DNA of 64,000 nt from Polaribacter marinus (GCF_022662535.1 NZ_JAKQYM010000001.1:124001-188000), one strand, 5' to 3'; shown: positions 35,179 to 45,416, numbered from the stretch's first letter. Translations and numbers: made by a program. The notes: generated by a model not told the origin, from the letters alone.

Positions 35179-38037
35179 CTAAATTAATTCTTTTTTAAGA
35201 AATTTAGCGGTATAACTAGTTTTATGTTTTATTACTTCTTCTGGGGTTCCTGTGCAAAGTATTTTTCCACCTTTTTTTCCGCCTTCCATTCCAACGTCTA
35301 TAATATAATCTGCAAGTTTTACAACATCTAAATTGTGTTCAATAATCAACACTGTATTTCCTTTATTAGCAAGTTTATTTAAAACTTCCATCAACACTCT
35401 AATATCTTCAAAATGCAAACCTGTTGTGGGTTCGTCTAAAATGTAAAAAGTGTTTCCTGTGTCTCTTTTAGATAATTCTGATGCTAATTTTATTCGCTGA
35501 GCTTCTCCTCCAGAAAGTGTGGTAGATTGTTGCCCAAGAGTAATATAACCTAATCCAACATCTTTAATTGTTTTTAATTTCCTATGGATTTTAGGAATGT
35601 TTTCAAAGAAATTGGTAGCGTCTTCAATCGTCATATTTAAAACATCAGAAATCGATTTTCCTTTGTACCTTATTTCTAAAGTTTCTCTGTTAAATCGTTT
35701 TCCTTGACAGGTTTCACATTCTACCTGTACGTCTGGTAAAAAGTTCATTTCTATTACCCGAACACCTCCTCCTTGACAGGTTTCGCAACGTCCTCCTTTT
35801 ACATTGAAAGAAAAACGACCAGGTTTGTAACCGCGAATAGCAGCTTCTGGAGTTTTGGCAAACAAACTTCTAATTTCAGAAAATGTACCTGTGTAGGTAG
35901 CTGGATTTGATCTTGGTGTTCTTCCGATAGGAGATTGATCAATATCTATTACTTTATCTACATGTTCTAAACCTTCAATTTTTTTATAAGGCATCGGTTT
36001 TTTTACCCCTCTATATATATGTGCGTTTAAAATTGGGTATAAGGTTTCGTTTATTAAGGTGGATTTTCCACTTCCAGAAACTCCTGTAACACAAATCATC
36101 TTACCAAGAGGAAACTCTACAGAAACATTTTTTAAATTGTTTCCTGTTGCTCCTTTTAGTTTGATGAATTTTCCATTTCCTTCTCTACGTACTTTAGGAA
36201 CCGCAATTTCTCTTCTTCCTGTTAAATAATCTGATGTTAAGGTATTTTGTTTTTTTAATTCTTCAAAGGTTCCAAAACTTACAATTTCTCCTCCATGTCT
36301 TCCTGCTCCTGGACCAATGTCAAACACAAAATCAGCATGTTCCATCATGTCTTTGTCGTGTTCTACAACTAAAACAGAATTACCAATATCACGTAATTTT
36401 ACAAGTGAATCTATTAGTTTTTGATTGTCTCGTTGGTGTAATCCAATACTTGGTTCATCCAAAATATAGAGAACTCCAACTAATTGAGAACCAATTTGAG
36501 TCGCCAATCTTATGCGCTGTGCTTCTCCTCCAGAAAGTGATTTTGAAGTTCTATCTAAAGCTAAATAATCTAAACCTACATCTAGTAAAAACTGAATTCT
36601 AGTTCTAATTTCTTTTAGAATTTCTGAAGCAATTGTAAGTTGTTTTTTAGATAAATCTTTTTCAATGTTTTTGAACCATTTGGCAAGTTCAGTTACATCC
36701 ATTTGTGCTAAATCACTAATATTTTTATCGGTAATTTTAAAATGAAGGGCTTCTTTTTTTAATCTTTTTCCTCCGCAAGAAGAACAAGAAACTTCGTCCA
36801 TAAAACCTTTGGCCCATCTTTTAATAGAGGTGCTTTCTGCATTTGCATATTGATTTTCTATGAATGAGATGATTCCTTCAAAATCAATTTTATAATTTCT
36901 AGTAACACCAACAGTTTTAGATTCTATTTCGAAAGATTCATTTCCTCCATTTAAAATTACTTCTAAGGCTTCTTTAGGAATGTTTTTAATGGCATCTGTT
37001 AATTTAAATTGATATCGTTCTGCAATATTTTCTAATTGTTTAAATATCCAACTATTTTTTTGTTCTCCTAGCGGGATAATCCCTCCGTTTTTTATAGAAA
37101 TAGTATTGTCTGGGATTACTTTGTTTAAGTTGATTTCATTTGTGATTCCCAATCCATTACATTTATTACATGCTCCTTTTGGAGAGTTAAAAGAAAAGGT
37201 GTTTGGTTCTGGATTTGGATAGGCGATACCAGTTGTTGGACACATTAACTCTCTACTAAAATAACGAGGGTTATTGTCATCAACATCGATAACCATCATA
37301 ATGTTATTTCCAGAATATAAAGCCGTTTTTATAGTTTCTTCTAATCTTTTTTCTGAAGATTTATTGATGGCCAACCGATCAATTACCACCTCAATATCAT
37401 GAGTTTTGTAACGATCTAGTTTCATTCCTTTTTCTATTTCTTTAATTTCTCCATCTATTCGAACACGTAAAAAACCTTGCTTAGAGATTTGTTCAAAAAG
37501 TTCTCGGTAATGTCCTTTTCTAGATTTAATTAGAGGTGCTAAAACAGCAATTTTTTTATCAGCAAAATCGGTTAAAATTAGTTCTTTGATTTGTTCATCA
37601 GAATAACTCACCATTTTTTCTCCTGTGTTGTAAGAATAAGCATCTGCTGCTCTTGCAAATAATAATCTTAAAAAATCGTAAATTTCTGTGATAGTACCCA
37701 CTGTAGAGCGCGGACTTTTATTCGTGGTTTTTTGTTCGATAGAAATTACTGGCGAAAGGCCATCAATTTTATCAACATCAGGTCTTTCTAATCCGCCTAA
37801 AAACTGACGTGCATAGGCAGAAAATGTTTCAATATATCGTCTTTGTCCCTCCGCGTAAATCGTGTCAAAAGCCAATGAAGATTTTCCACTTCCGCTTAAA
37901 CCTGTAATAACAACAAGTTTTTCACGAGGGATTTTTACATCAATATTTTTTAAATTATGAGCTCTGGCTCCGTAAACTTCTAAGTATTCTTGGTCTTTCA
38001 AAAGTGGTTTTTTTCGGAAAAAGGCAAAGTTAATCAA
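35179..38037 (-). CDS. uvrA: excinuclease ABC subunit A
   Basis: 952 residues; the start is a TTG at 38037, giving about 15 residues more than most UvrA proteins before the [15 protein letters not shown] segment. Both ATPase halves are intact: Walker [10 protein letters not shown] and GVSGSGKST, signatures [12 protein letters not shown] and [12 protein letters not shown]. Zinc-finger cysteines appear as [20 protein letters not shown] and CETCQGK. It scans DNA for bulky lesions and loads UvrB in nucleotide excision repair. It is divergent from the PspC gene across a 72-base gap. Confidence 0.96.
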   Translation of the reverse strand: MINFAFFRKKPLLKDQEYLEVYGARAHNLKNIDVKIPREKLVVITGLSGSGKSSLAFDTIYAEGQRRYIETFSAYARQFLGGLERPDVDKIDGLSPVISIEQKTTNKSPRSTVGTITEIYDFLRLLFARAADAYSYNTGEKMVSYSDEQIKELILTDFADKKIAVLAPLIKSRKGHYRELFEQISKQGFLRVRIDGEIKEIEKGMKLDRYKTHDIEVVIDRLAINKSSEKRLEETIKTALYSGNNIMMVIDVDDNNPRYFSRELMCPTTGIAYPNPEPNTFSFNSPKGACNKCNGLGITNEINLNKVIPDNTISIKNGGIIPLGEQKNSWIFKQLENIAERYQFKLTDAIKNIPKEALEVILNGGNESFEIESKTVGVTRNYKIDFEGIISFIENQYANAESTSIKRWAKGFMDEVSCSSCGGKRLKKEALHFKITDKNISDLAQMDVTELAKWFKNIEKDLSKKQLTIASEILKEIRTRIQFLLDVGLDYLALDRTSKSLSGGEAQRIRLATQIGSQLVGVLYILDEPSIGLHQRDNQKLIDSLVKLRDIGNSVLVVEHDKDMMEHADFVFDIGPGAGRHGGEIVSFGTFEELKKQNTLTSDYLTGRREIAVPKVRREGNGKFIKLKGATGNNLKNVSVEFPLGKMICVTGVSGSGKSTLINETLYPILNAHIYRGVKKPMPYKKIEGLEHVDKVIDIDQSPIGRTPRSNPATYTGTFSEIRSLFAKTPEAAIRGYKPGRFSFNVKGGRCETCQGGGVRVIEMNFLPDVQVECETCQGKRFNRETLEIRYKGKSISDVLNMTIEDATNFFENIPKIHRKLKTIKDVGLGYITLGQQSTTLSGGEAQRIKLASELSKRDTGNTFYILDEPTTGLHFEDIRVLMEVLNKLANKGNTVLIIEHNLDVVKLADYIIDVGMEGGKKGGKILCTGTPEEVIKHKTSYTAKFLKKELI

Positions 38038-38109
38038 TCCAATTTTAATTTAATTGATGTATGGTTAACAAATGATAAAATAGTATCTTGCAATACATTT
38101 TTAATAACA

Positions 38110-38331
38110 ATGATAGATCATATTAGACATTTTTTTGAAAGAAATGGATTTCAGGTTTCTTCGAGATTTGCAGATAGATTAGGTATGAGAGCAACGAATG
38201 TTCGATTGTTTTTTATTTATATATCTTTTGTAACTGTTGGTTTGTCTTTTGGTTTTTATTTAACATTAGCATTTTTACTAAGGTTAAAAGATATGATTTA
38301 TACCAAAAGAAGTTCGGTTTTTGATTTATAG
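38110..38331 (+). CDS. PspC-domain small membrane protein
   Basis: 73 residues from the ATG at 38110; the frame is open upstream into uvrA but that part is not protein-like. It has the PspC layout: a short amphipathic N-terminus (GFQVSSRFADRLGMRATNVRLFFI) leading into one long hydrophobic region (YISFVTVGLSFGFYLTLAFLL). PspC-type proteins sense or buffer membrane stress; no PspA or PspB gene is nearby. The potassium-channel gene begins 3 bases later. Confidence 0.8.
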   Translation: MIDHIRHFFERNGFQVSSRFADRLGMRATNVRLFFIYISFVTVGLSFGFYLTLAFLLRLKDMIYTKRSSVFDL

Positions 38332-38334
38332 TTT

Positions 38335-39333
38335 ATGAAAATTTTAGAATCAAAAATTAATAAAACAGTTTTACTCGTTGTTTCAATCATGGCTGTTGGA
38401 ACAATTGGCTATATGTCGCTTTCTCATTATTCTTTTATTGATGCAATGTATATGACTGTAATTACAGTTACTACAGTTGGTTTTGGAGAACTTCGTCCTT
38501 TTTCTCCCGAAGAAAAAGTTTTTACAATTTTTTTAATTCTTACAAGTATTACTGTTTTTGGATATGCAATCTCAGCATTTTCAGAGTATTTAGTTAGTGG
38601 AAGATTATTTGAACATTTTAAACATAAAAAAGTGGAAAAACAAATAGCGCATTTAAAAGATCATACTATTATATGTGGTTATGGTAGAAACGGGAAACAA
38701 GCAATTTTAAAATTAAAAAATTATAAAAAACAGTTTGTTGTTGTAGAGAAGAATAAAGAAATGGTATTGGGTTTAGATGGAGAAGGGATTTTAAATATTG
38801 AAGGAGATGCCACTTTAGATGAAACTTTACTAAAGGCGGGAATAAAAAAAGCAGCTAATTTAATAACGGCTTTGCCTTCTGATGCAGATAATCTATTTGT
38901 AGTTTTAACTGCAAGTCAGTTAAACAAAAACTGTAAAGTAATTAGTAGAGCTTCTAACGAGTCTTCATACAGTAAGTTAAAAATTGCGGGTGCAGATAAT
39001 GTTATTATGCCAGATAAATTAGGTGGAGATCATATGGCTTCTCTAGTGGTAACTCCAGATGTTATTGAATTTGTAGATAGACTAACAATAGAAGGAGAAT
39101 ATACAGCAAATTTAGAAGAAGTAGCAGTAAATGATTTGCCTAAAGAATATCTTAATAAAACACTCTTAGATTTAGATTTAAGAAGACAAACAGGATGTAC
39201 AGTTATTGGTTTTAAAAATGTTGGTAATGATTATGTTATAAATCCAGAGGCAGATTGTAAATTGACAAAAGATTCACAGTTAATCGTTTTGGGGAGGCCA
39301 GAGCAAATTATAAAATTAAGAGAATTGTTTTAA
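38335..39333 (+). CDS. potassium channel with RCK (TrkA-N/TrkA-C) domains
   Basis: 332 residues. Two membrane helices flank a pore loop with the selectivity filter TVTTVGFGE (residues of about 43-51). The cytosolic part begins with a Rossmann fold, IICGYGRNGKQA (residues of about 117-128, GxGxxG) and FVVVEKN, and ends with a TrkA-C domain from about residue 255. It would gate potassium flux in response to a bound nucleotide or ion. It belongs to the PspC-channel-RmlD run with 1-3 base gaps. Confidence 0.92.
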   Translation: MKILESKINKTVLLVVSIMAVGTIGYMSLSHYSFIDAMYMTVITVTTVGFGELRPFSPEEKVFTIFLILTSITVFGYAISAFSEYLVSGRLFEHFKHKKVEKQIAHLKDHTIICGYGRNGKQAILKLKNYKKQFVVVEKNKEMVLGLDGEGILNIEGDATLDETLLKAGIKKAANLITALPSDADNLFVVLTASQLNKNCKVISRASNESSYSKLKIAGADNVIMPDKLGGDHMASLVVTPDVIEFVDRLTIEGEYTANLEEVAVNDLPKEYLNKTLLDLDLRRQTGCTVIGFKNVGNDYVINPEADCKLTKDSQLIVLGRPEQIIKLRELF

Positions 39334-39334
39334 A

Positions 39335-40234
39335 ATGGTAAAAGTAGTTATAACAGGGAGTAATGGTTTATTAGGTCAATCTTTATTAAATTTATTGCTA
39401 AAAGAAAAAGATAAATACGAAGTAATTGGTTTTTCGAGAGGGAAAAATAGAAGTGGTAGAACCGATTTTCATTATTGTGCTATTGATATTACAGATAAGC
39501 TGCTTTTGAAAAAGCAATTAACAGAAATAAAACCAAACGTTATTATAAACACAGCTGCAATGACAAATGTTGATGCTTGTGAGAATAATAAACAAGAATG
39601 CGATGCTCTTAATATAGAAGTGGTAAAAACTTTAGTGCAGGTATCAGAAAAAATAAACTCACATATAATACATCTTTCTACAGATTTTATTTTTGATGGA
39701 GAAAAAGGGAATTATAAAGAAACAGATACGCCAAATCCATTAAGTTATTATGGATTGTCAAAATTGAAGTCAGAAGAAATTCTAACAAAATCAAAAATAA
39801 GTTTTACAATTTTAAGGACTATTTTGGTTTATGGAAAAGTGTTTGATATGAGTAGAGGCAATATCGTGCTCTGGGTAAAAGAGATGTTAGAAAAGAATAA
39901 AGAAATTACGATTGTAGATGATCAGTATAGGATGCCAACTTATGTAGAAGAATTGGCTTTGGCATGTAAGATTTCTATGGATAAAAAAGCACAAGGAATT
40001 TTTAATGTTTCATCAAATAACCTCTTAAGTATTTATCAAATAGCACAGCAAATTGCTACTGTTTTTAATCTAGATCAAAGCTTAATTAAACCAATTTCTA
40101 CGTCTACTTTAAATCAAACAGCAGCAAGACCCGCAAAAACAGGTTTTGATTTATCAAAGACAAAAAAAGAGTTAGGTTTTTTTCCAAAATCATTTAAAGA
40201 AGATTTACAAATATTTAAACGAAGCTTAATCTAA
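39335..40234 (+). CDS. RmlD-like dTDP-4-dehydrorhamnose reductase family protein
   Basis: 299 residues of the extended short-chain dehydrogenase fold: VVITGSNGLLGQSL (NAD(P)-binding GxxGxxG) at the N-terminus, INTAAMTNVDACE, HLSTDFIFDGEKGNY and the catalytic YYGLSKLKSEE (Tyr-x-x-x-Lys). RmlD makes dTDP-L-rhamnose; without rmlABC nearby the substrate may differ. It lies 1 base after the channel gene and ends 87 bases before the alanine symporter. Confidence 0.82.
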   Translation: MVKVVITGSNGLLGQSLLNLLLKEKDKYEVIGFSRGKNRSGRTDFHYCAIDITDKLLLKKQLTEIKPNVIINTAAMTNVDACENNKQECDALNIEVVKTLVQVSEKINSHIIHLSTDFIFDGEKGNYKETDTPNPLSYYGLSKLKSEEILTKSKISFTILRTILVYGKVFDMSRGNIVLWVKEMLEKNKEITIVDDQYRMPTYVEELALACKISMDKKAQGIFNVSSNNLLSIYQIAQQIATVFNLDQSLIKPISTSTLNQTAARPAKTGFDLSKTKKELGFFPKSFKEDLQIFKRSLI

Positions 40235-40321
40235 AAATCACTTTTATTGAGAAAAAGTTGTTAAAAGGGCATTTTTTTATGATATTGCGAGTTACTAATT
40301 AAAAAACTAATCATATTTATT

Positions 40322-41914
40322 ATGAAGAAAAAACTTCTTTCGTTGTTGTTTTTAGCAGCACCACTACTAGTATTTGCACAAGAAAAAGGCTTAGATCAAC
40401 AAATTGATAAAGCATTCGGAGATGCTACAGGTTGGTTCGTAGAGCTTATTTTTTACCAAATACCCTTTACAGATACAATTAGTATTTACTGGGTTTTGTT
40501 TCCGTTAATTTTAGGAGCAGTATATTTTACATTTTATTTTAATTTCATAAACTTTAAAGGTTTTTTTACTTCAATAAATATTGTTAGAGGTAAATATGAT
40601 GATTTAGAGGGTAGAGTAGATCATAATGTAGAAATAGCAAAGTCAGCATTTAGTGATGAAGAAGATAATCCAGATACTATAAGGATAGAAGGACATGTTG
40701 GAGAGGTTTCTCACTTTCAGGCATTAACTGCTGCGTTATCAGCAACAGTAGGTTTAGGAAATATAGCAGGAGTTGCGATTGCTGTTTCTATTGGTGGTGC
40801 AGGAGCTACTTTTTGGATGATTGTTGCAGGGTTCTTAGGAATGGCTTCTAAATTTGTAGAGTGTACCTTAGGGGTTAAATATAGAGATATTGAAGCAGAT
40901 GGAACTGTTTATGGAGGTCCTATGTATTACTTAACAAAAGGATTGAAAAATAAAACATTAGGTAAAATTTTAGCAGGATTATTTGCAATTTTTGTAATAG
41001 GTGGTTCTTTTGGAGGTGGAAACATGTTTCAGGTAAACCAAGCTTTTCAATTAGTCGAAAATATTACAACACCAGTAGGTGGGGTTTCTTTTTTACATGG
41101 TAAAGGATGGGCTTTTGGTTTGGTAATGGCAATTCTTGTAGGTATTGTTATTATTGGAGGGATTAAAAAAATAGCGAAAGTAACAGATAAGATTGTTCCT
41201 TTTATGGTGGCAATTTATGTAGCTGCTTCTTTGTTTGTGATTTTTGTAAATTACGATATGATAGGGAATGCTTTTTCTCAAATTTTTAATGGAGCATTTA
41301 GTCCAGAAGGAATTGCTGGTGGTGCCGTTGGAGTTTTAGTGCAAGGTTTTAGAAGAGCTGCATTTTCTAATGAAGCTGGTATTGGATCTGCATCTATTGC
41401 GCATTCTGCAGTAAAAACAAAATACGCAGCAAGTGAAGGGATGGTTGCTTTATTAGAGCCTTTTATAGATACCGTTGTTGTTTGTACAATGACAGCTTTA
41501 GTGCTAATTATTACAGGAAATGTGGCGGCAGAAAATGCCTCTCTAAACGATGCGCAAGCAATTTTATTAACTTCAGGTGCATTTGAATCTGCAATTTCAT
41601 GGTTCCCTTATGTGTTAACAGTAGCTGTAGTTTTATTTGCATTTAGTTCTATGATTTCTTGGTCTTACTACGGTTTTCAAGGTTGGGTTTATTTATTTGG
41701 TAGATCTAAAAAAATGGAATATACTTATAAAGTAATTTTCTGTGTATTTGTAGTTGTCGGAGCCGCAGCAAGTTTAGGTTCTGTAATTGGTTTCTCAGAT
41801 GCAATGGTGTTTGCTATGATGGTTCCTAATATGATTGGGTTAATCATTTTAGCACCTAAAGTTAAAGAAGAGTTAAGTAAGTATATGTCTGCTATAAAAG
41901 CAAGAAAGGCGTAA
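40322..41914 (+). CDS. alanine/glycine:cation symporter (AGCS) family protein
   Basis: 530 residues with about eleven membrane helices. Family motifs are ATVGLGNIAGVAIAVSIGG and FSNEAGIGSASIAHSAV. It takes up alanine or glycine with sodium or protons at the inner membrane. Unusually for a symporter, the N-terminus reads as a cleavable signal peptide (KKLLSLLFLAAPLLVFAQ) followed by about 30 soluble residues; this is seen in other Bacteroidota AGCS proteins. The 87-base upstream gap should hold its promoter. Confidence 0.93.
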   Translation: MKKKLLSLLFLAAPLLVFAQEKGLDQQIDKAFGDATGWFVELIFYQIPFTDTISIYWVLFPLILGAVYFTFYFNFINFKGFFTSINIVRGKYDDLEGRVDHNVEIAKSAFSDEEDNPDTIRIEGHVGEVSHFQALTAALSATVGLGNIAGVAIAVSIGGAGATFWMIVAGFLGMASKFVECTLGVKYRDIEADGTVYGGPMYYLTKGLKNKTLGKILAGLFAIFVIGGSFGGGNMFQVNQAFQLVENITTPVGGVSFLHGKGWAFGLVMAILVGIVIIGGIKKIAKVTDKIVPFMVAIYVAASLFVIFVNYDMIGNAFSQIFNGAFSPEGIAGGAVGVLVQGFRRAAFSNEAGIGSASIAHSAVKTKYAASEGMVALLEPFIDTVVVCTMTALVLIITGNVAAENASLNDAQAILLTSGAFESAISWFPYVLTVAVVLFAFSSMISWSYYGFQGWVYLFGRSKKMEYTYKVIFCVFVVVGAAASLGSVIGFSDAMVFAMMVPNMIGLIILAPKVKEELSKYMSAIKARKA

Positions 41915-41930
41915 AAAAAGGACACTTCAA

Positions 41931-42836
41931 ATGAAGATATTTAAATCCCATTTCTGGTACAATAAAAACCAAAGGAATGGGATTTTCTTTTTATTACTAA
42001 TGATCTTGTTGTTGCAAGGAATTATTGTTTTTGGAGATTTTTTTACCGATAATCTTGTTGAAACTGATACTTCACAGATTTTAAATTTTCAAAAGCAAAT
42101 AGATAGTTTACAAAAGATTGAAAAGGAACAAAGGGAACCTAAAATTTATCCTTTTAATCCAAATTACATAACTGATTATAAGGGAGAACAATTAGGAATG
42201 TCTTTAGATGAAATTGATAGATTGTTAGAGTTTAGAAAAACAAATCAATTTATCAATTCTAAAGAAGAGTTTCAGCAAGTAACTAAAGTTTCTGATAGCT
42301 TATTGCAAATCATTTCTCCACATTTTAAATTCCCAGATTGGGTGGTAAAGCAAAAGAAACAATTAGAAGCTAAAAAATCTAAAAGAAATATTGTTTCTAA
42401 TCGAATTATAAAGTCATTTCCCAAAAAACAAATTTCAACAACAGATATTAATAAAGCAACTATTTTAGATTTACAATCTATTAATGGTGTAGGAGATAAG
42501 TTGTCAGAACGGATTGTAAAATACCGTAAAAAACTTCAAGGTTTTTCTTTTGAATATCAGCTATATGAAGTTTGGGGTTTAGAAAAAGAAGTTGCAAATA
42601 AAGTGTTATCTACTTTTAAAATAATTGAGAAGCCTCAGATTAAAAAAATAAATGTTAATACGGTCAAATTTAAGCAATTACTTAAAAACCCATATATAGA
42701 TTATGATTTATGTGTGAAAATTTTTAACTATAGAGATGAGGTTGCTGAACTTCAAGATATTTCAGAGTTAAAAAACATCAAAGGTTTTCCTTTAGATAAA
42801 TATGAGAGAATAGTCTTATATTTGGTCGCTAAATAA
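41931..42836 (+). CDS. helix-hairpin-helix (ComEA-like) membrane-anchored protein
   Basis: 301 residues. One membrane helix (residues of about 17-36) follows a short basic N-terminus. Then come helix-hairpin-helix repeats: LGMSLDEIDRLLEFRKTN, TDINKATILDLQSINGVGDKLSERIVKYR (read as two overlapping pieces) and a third near VNTVKFKQLLKNPYID. Such proteins bind DNA non-specifically and often resemble the competence factor ComEA; no other competence genes are here. It lies 16 bases after the symporter and 27 before the acyl-CoA dehydrogenase. Confidence 0.8.
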   Translation: MKIFKSHFWYNKNQRNGIFFLLLMILLLQGIIVFGDFFTDNLVETDTSQILNFQKQIDSLQKIEKEQREPKIYPFNPNYITDYKGEQLGMSLDEIDRLLEFRKTNQFINSKEEFQQVTKVSDSLLQIISPHFKFPDWVVKQKKQLEAKKSKRNIVSNRIIKSFPKKQISTTDINKATILDLQSINGVGDKLSERIVKYRKKLQGFSFEYQLYEVWGLEKEVANKVLSTFKIIEKPQIKKINVNTVKFKQLLKNPYIDYDLCVKIFNYRDEVAELQDISELKNIKGFPLDKYERIVLYLVAK

Positions 42837-42863
42837 ACAAACAACAAACACACTTATTAGCTT

Positions 42864-44030
42864 ATGAACAGTATGTATTTTACTGAAGAACATGAAGCAT
42901 TTCGTCAAAGCTTTAAAGATTTTTTACAGAAAGAAGTCGTCCCTCACATAGAAAAATGGGAAAAAACAGGAACTATTGAACGTTTCATTTGGAAGAAATT
43001 TGGAGAAATGGGGTATTTTGGATTAAATACTCCAGAAGAATTTGGAGGAATGGGGTTAGACCTTTTTTATACAGTTATATTTTTAGAGGAATTACAAAAA
43101 GTAAATTCTAGCGGATTTGCAGCTGCCATGTGGGCACACGAATATTTAGCAATGACACATTTAAATAAAGAAGGAGATGATTTTATAAAAAACAAATATT
43201 TAACACCAAGTGTAGAGGGCGATATGATTGGGTGTTTATGTATCACAGAGCCTTTTGGTGGATCTGATGTTGCTGGAATGCGTTCTACCGCAATCAAACA
43301 GGGAGATAAGTATATTTTAAATGGCTCTAAAACCTTTATAACAAACGGAATTTATTCTGATTATTTAATAGTTGCTGCAAAGACAGATCCTTCAGATAAG
43401 TACAAAGGAATCAGTATTTTTGTAGTTGATAGAGCTGCAAAAGGAGTTTCTGCAACCAAATTAGACAAACTAGGTTGGCGAGCTTCTGATACCGGTGAAA
43501 TCGCTTTTGATAATGTAGAAATCCCAGTATCAAATTTAATGGGTGAAGAAGGAAAAGGTTTTCCTTATATCATGCAGCATTTTGCTTTAGAGCGATTAAT
43601 AATGGGAATCAATGCACATGCAAGAGCAGAATATGCTGTAGAGTATGCAGTAGGTTACATGCAAGAACGTGTTGCTTTTGGAAAATCTTTAGATAAGTTT
43701 CAGGTCTTAAGACATAAAATTGCTGAAATGGCAAGTAGAGTAGATATGTGTAAAGAATATAATTATTCAATTACAAAACGTTTAAACGATGGGCAGTATG
43801 TAGTAAAAGAAGCAAGTATGTCTAAATTGTTGTCTACCAAAATGGCAGACGAAGTGATTTATGATGCGTTACAAATGTTAGGTGGTTATGGTTATATGGA
43901 AGATTATCCTATGGCACGTTTACTTAGAGATAGTAGATTAGGGCCTATTGGCGGAGGAACCTCTGAGATTTTAAAAGAGATTATCGCTAAAATGGTCATA
44001 GATAATAAGGAGTATAAACCCGCAACATAG
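42864..44030 (+). CDS. acyl-CoA dehydrogenase
   Basis: 388 residues, FAD-dependent. Visible boxes: CITEPFGGSDVAGMRST (flavin and substrate contact), SKTFITNGIYSD, ERVAFGKSL and MLGGYGYMEDYPMARLLRD. The last box reads PIGGGTSEI, so the Glu base found at that site in medium- and short-chain enzymes is Gly. A Glu in FALERLIMG occupies the helix-G position used by isovaleryl- and long-chain enzymes. That points to a branched- or long-chain acyl-CoA substrate. A second ATG lies 9 bases downstream of the chosen start. Confidence 0.9.
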   Translation: MNSMYFTEEHEAFRQSFKDFLQKEVVPHIEKWEKTGTIERFIWKKFGEMGYFGLNTPEEFGGMGLDLFYTVIFLEELQKVNSSGFAAAMWAHEYLAMTHLNKEGDDFIKNKYLTPSVEGDMIGCLCITEPFGGSDVAGMRSTAIKQGDKYILNGSKTFITNGIYSDYLIVAAKTDPSDKYKGISIFVVDRAAKGVSATKLDKLGWRASDTGEIAFDNVEIPVSNLMGEEGKGFPYIMQHFALERLIMGINAHARAEYAVEYAVGYMQERVAFGKSLDKFQVLRHKIAEMASRVDMCKEYNYSITKRLNDGQYVVKEASMSKLLSTKMADEVIYDALQMLGGYGYMEDYPMARLLRDSRLGPIGGGTSEILKEIIAKMVIDNKEYKPAT

Positions 44031-44145
44031 TTTTTAAAGATGGTACTTTAGTGCTTGTTTTTTAGTTCTTTGTAAGAATACATGGTGTCAATTACGAGCT
44101 TTAAAAATAATTTACAAATTTTAATTTTAATTCATAATTTGTAAT

Positions 44146-44153
44146 TACATTTG
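44146..44153 (+). promoter_or_regulatory. -7 promoter element of rpsU
   Basis: TACATTTG fits TAnnTTTG exactly and lies 75 bases before the rpsU ATG. Just upstream, the 9-bp arms TTACAAATT (44112-44120) and AATTTGTAA (44136-44144) form an inverted repeat that could be a terminator for the acyl-CoA dehydrogenase or an operator. Confidence 0.6.
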
Positions 44154-44212
44154 CAGTCCAAAAAATAAACCAAATAGTTTAAATACTATTCAAAATATAA
44201 AGATACGATGAA

Positions 44213-44220
44213 GGGAGGTG
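44213..44220 (+). promoter_or_regulatory. strong Shine-Dalgarno sequence of rpsU
   Basis: GGGAGGTG lies 7 bases before the ATG at 44228 and can pair with the 16S rRNA 3' tail over about 7 bases. Neighbouring genes have A-rich leaders without such a site. In Flavobacterium the bS21 protein helps hide the anti-Shine-Dalgarno, so a strong site before rpsU fits feedback control of bS21 synthesis. Confidence 0.8.
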
Positions 44221-44227
44221 CCAACTT

Positions 44228-44425
44228 ATGTTAATTATACCAGTAAAAGAAGGAGAAAACATTGATAGAGCTTTAAAGCGTTACAAACGAAAATTTGATC
44301 GTACAAAGACAATGAAGAACCTACGTAGCAGAAAAAACTTTATGAAGCCTTCTGTAGCGAAAAGAGCGCAAATGATTAAAGCGTCTTACGTTCAACGATT
44401 AAGAACACAAGAAGAAGTAGGTTAG
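44228..44425 (+). CDS. rpsU: 30S ribosomal protein bS21
   Basis: 65 residues: IIPVKEGENIDRALKRYKRK is the standard bS21 N-terminus, followed by a basic helix-rich tail (TMKNLRSRKNFMKPSVAKR). It binds near the 3' end of 16S rRNA in the small subunit. It has its own promoter, a strong Shine-Dalgarno site and a terminator, so it is an independent unit ahead of the recombinase gene. Confidence 0.97.
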   Translation: MLIIPVKEGENIDRALKRYKRKFDRTKTMKNLRSRKNFMKPSVAKRAQMIKASYVQRLRTQEEVG

Positions 44426-44447
44426 TAATAACTTATTTTTAAAATAT

Positions 44448-44482
44448 AAATCTCGTACTAATTTTAGTGCGAGATTTTTTTA
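44448..44482 (+). terminator. rho-independent terminator of rpsU
   Basis: A 12-bp stem (AAATCTCGTACT with AGTGCGAGATTT, one G-T wobble, 6-base loop) is followed by a run of T. It lies 23 bases after the rpsU stop. Confidence 0.85.
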
Positions 44483-44525
44483 TGCGCTTTTTTTTGTAAT
44501 TTTACGAATAAATACTATTTGTAAC

Positions 44526-45413
44526 TTGATTAATTCGTTTTTAGATTACTTGTCTTTAGAAAAGAAGTATTCAGTTCATACGGTAACTGCATATAGGAAT
44601 GATCTGATTTCATTTAGCGATTTTATAGAAACAACTTACCAGCAAAAGAGTTTGTTAGAAGTGCATTATCCACAAATTAGAAGCTGGATTGTTGCTTTGG
44701 TAGATTTAAAAATATCTAATAGAACAATAAATAGAAAAATAAGTTCTTTAAAATCGTTTTATAAGTTTCTGCAAAAAACAAAACAGATAGAAGTAAACCC
44801 TTTAACAAAACACAAGGCTTTAAAAGTTGCAAGTAAAGTGCAGGTGCCTTTTACTTCTAAAGAAATTAATTCTGTCATAAATAATTTGAGCTTAGAAGAT
44901 GATTTTATATCAATTAGAAATAAATTAATTGTGGAGCTATTTTATTCAACTGGAATAAGAAGGGGTGAATTAATCAATATTAAAGAACAGGATATAAGTT
45001 TTTCAGATAACACAATAAAAGTACTTGGAAAACGTAATAAAGAACGTTTTGTTCCGTTGTTAAAATCGGTAGTAAAAACTTTATATAAGTACTTAGAAAA
45101 GAAAAAAGAAATTTCAAAAGATATAGAAGAGTTGTTTATTACAGAGAAAGGAAATAAAATATACGAAACTCTTGTTTACAGAATTATAAATTCTTATTTT
45201 GGTCATGTCTCTTCAAAGGAGAAAAAGAGTCCACATATTTTAAGGCATTCTTTTGCAACTCACCTTTTAAATGAAGGGGCAGATTTAAATTCAGTTAAAG
45301 AATTGCTAGGGCATTCGTCTTTAGCTTCCACTCAAGTCTATACACATAATAGTCTTGATGCAATTAAAAAAGTGTATAACCAAGCTCACCCTAAGGGCTT
45401 AAAAAAAGAATGA
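44526..45413 (+). CDS. XerC/XerD-type tyrosine recombinase, TTG start
   Basis: 295 residues, TTG start. The N-terminal SAM-like core-binding domain covers residues of about 1-90; the catalytic domain carries the full set: STGIRRGELI (Arg), LGKRNKERFVPL (Lys), HILRHSFATHLL (His-x-x-Arg), LGHSSLASTQVYTHN (His and nucleophile Tyr). Size and sequence fit chromosome-dimer resolution at dif rather than a mobile-element integrase. It lies in the conserved block with hpf, 3 bases upstream of it. I cannot say whether it is the XerC or XerD partner. Confidence 0.88.
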   Translation: MINSFLDYLSLEKKYSVHTVTAYRNDLISFSDFIETTYQQKSLLEVHYPQIRSWIVALVDLKISNRTINRKISSLKSFYKFLQKTKQIEVNPLTKHKALKVASKVQVPFTSKEINSVINNLSLEDDFISIRNKLIVELFYSTGIRRGELINIKEQDISFSDNTIKVLGKRNKERFVPLLKSVVKTLYKYLEKKKEISKDIEELFITEKGNKIYETLVYRIINSYFGHVSSKEKKSPHILRHSFATHLLNEGADLNSVKELLGHSSLASTQVYTHNSLDAIKKVYNQAHPKGLKKE

Positions 45414-45416
45414 AGT

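Noticed and set aside
36234..36602. 122-residue rightward frame inside uvrA
   Set aside because: It is antisense to conserved UvrA coding sequence, Leu/Gln-rich and unlike any protein family.
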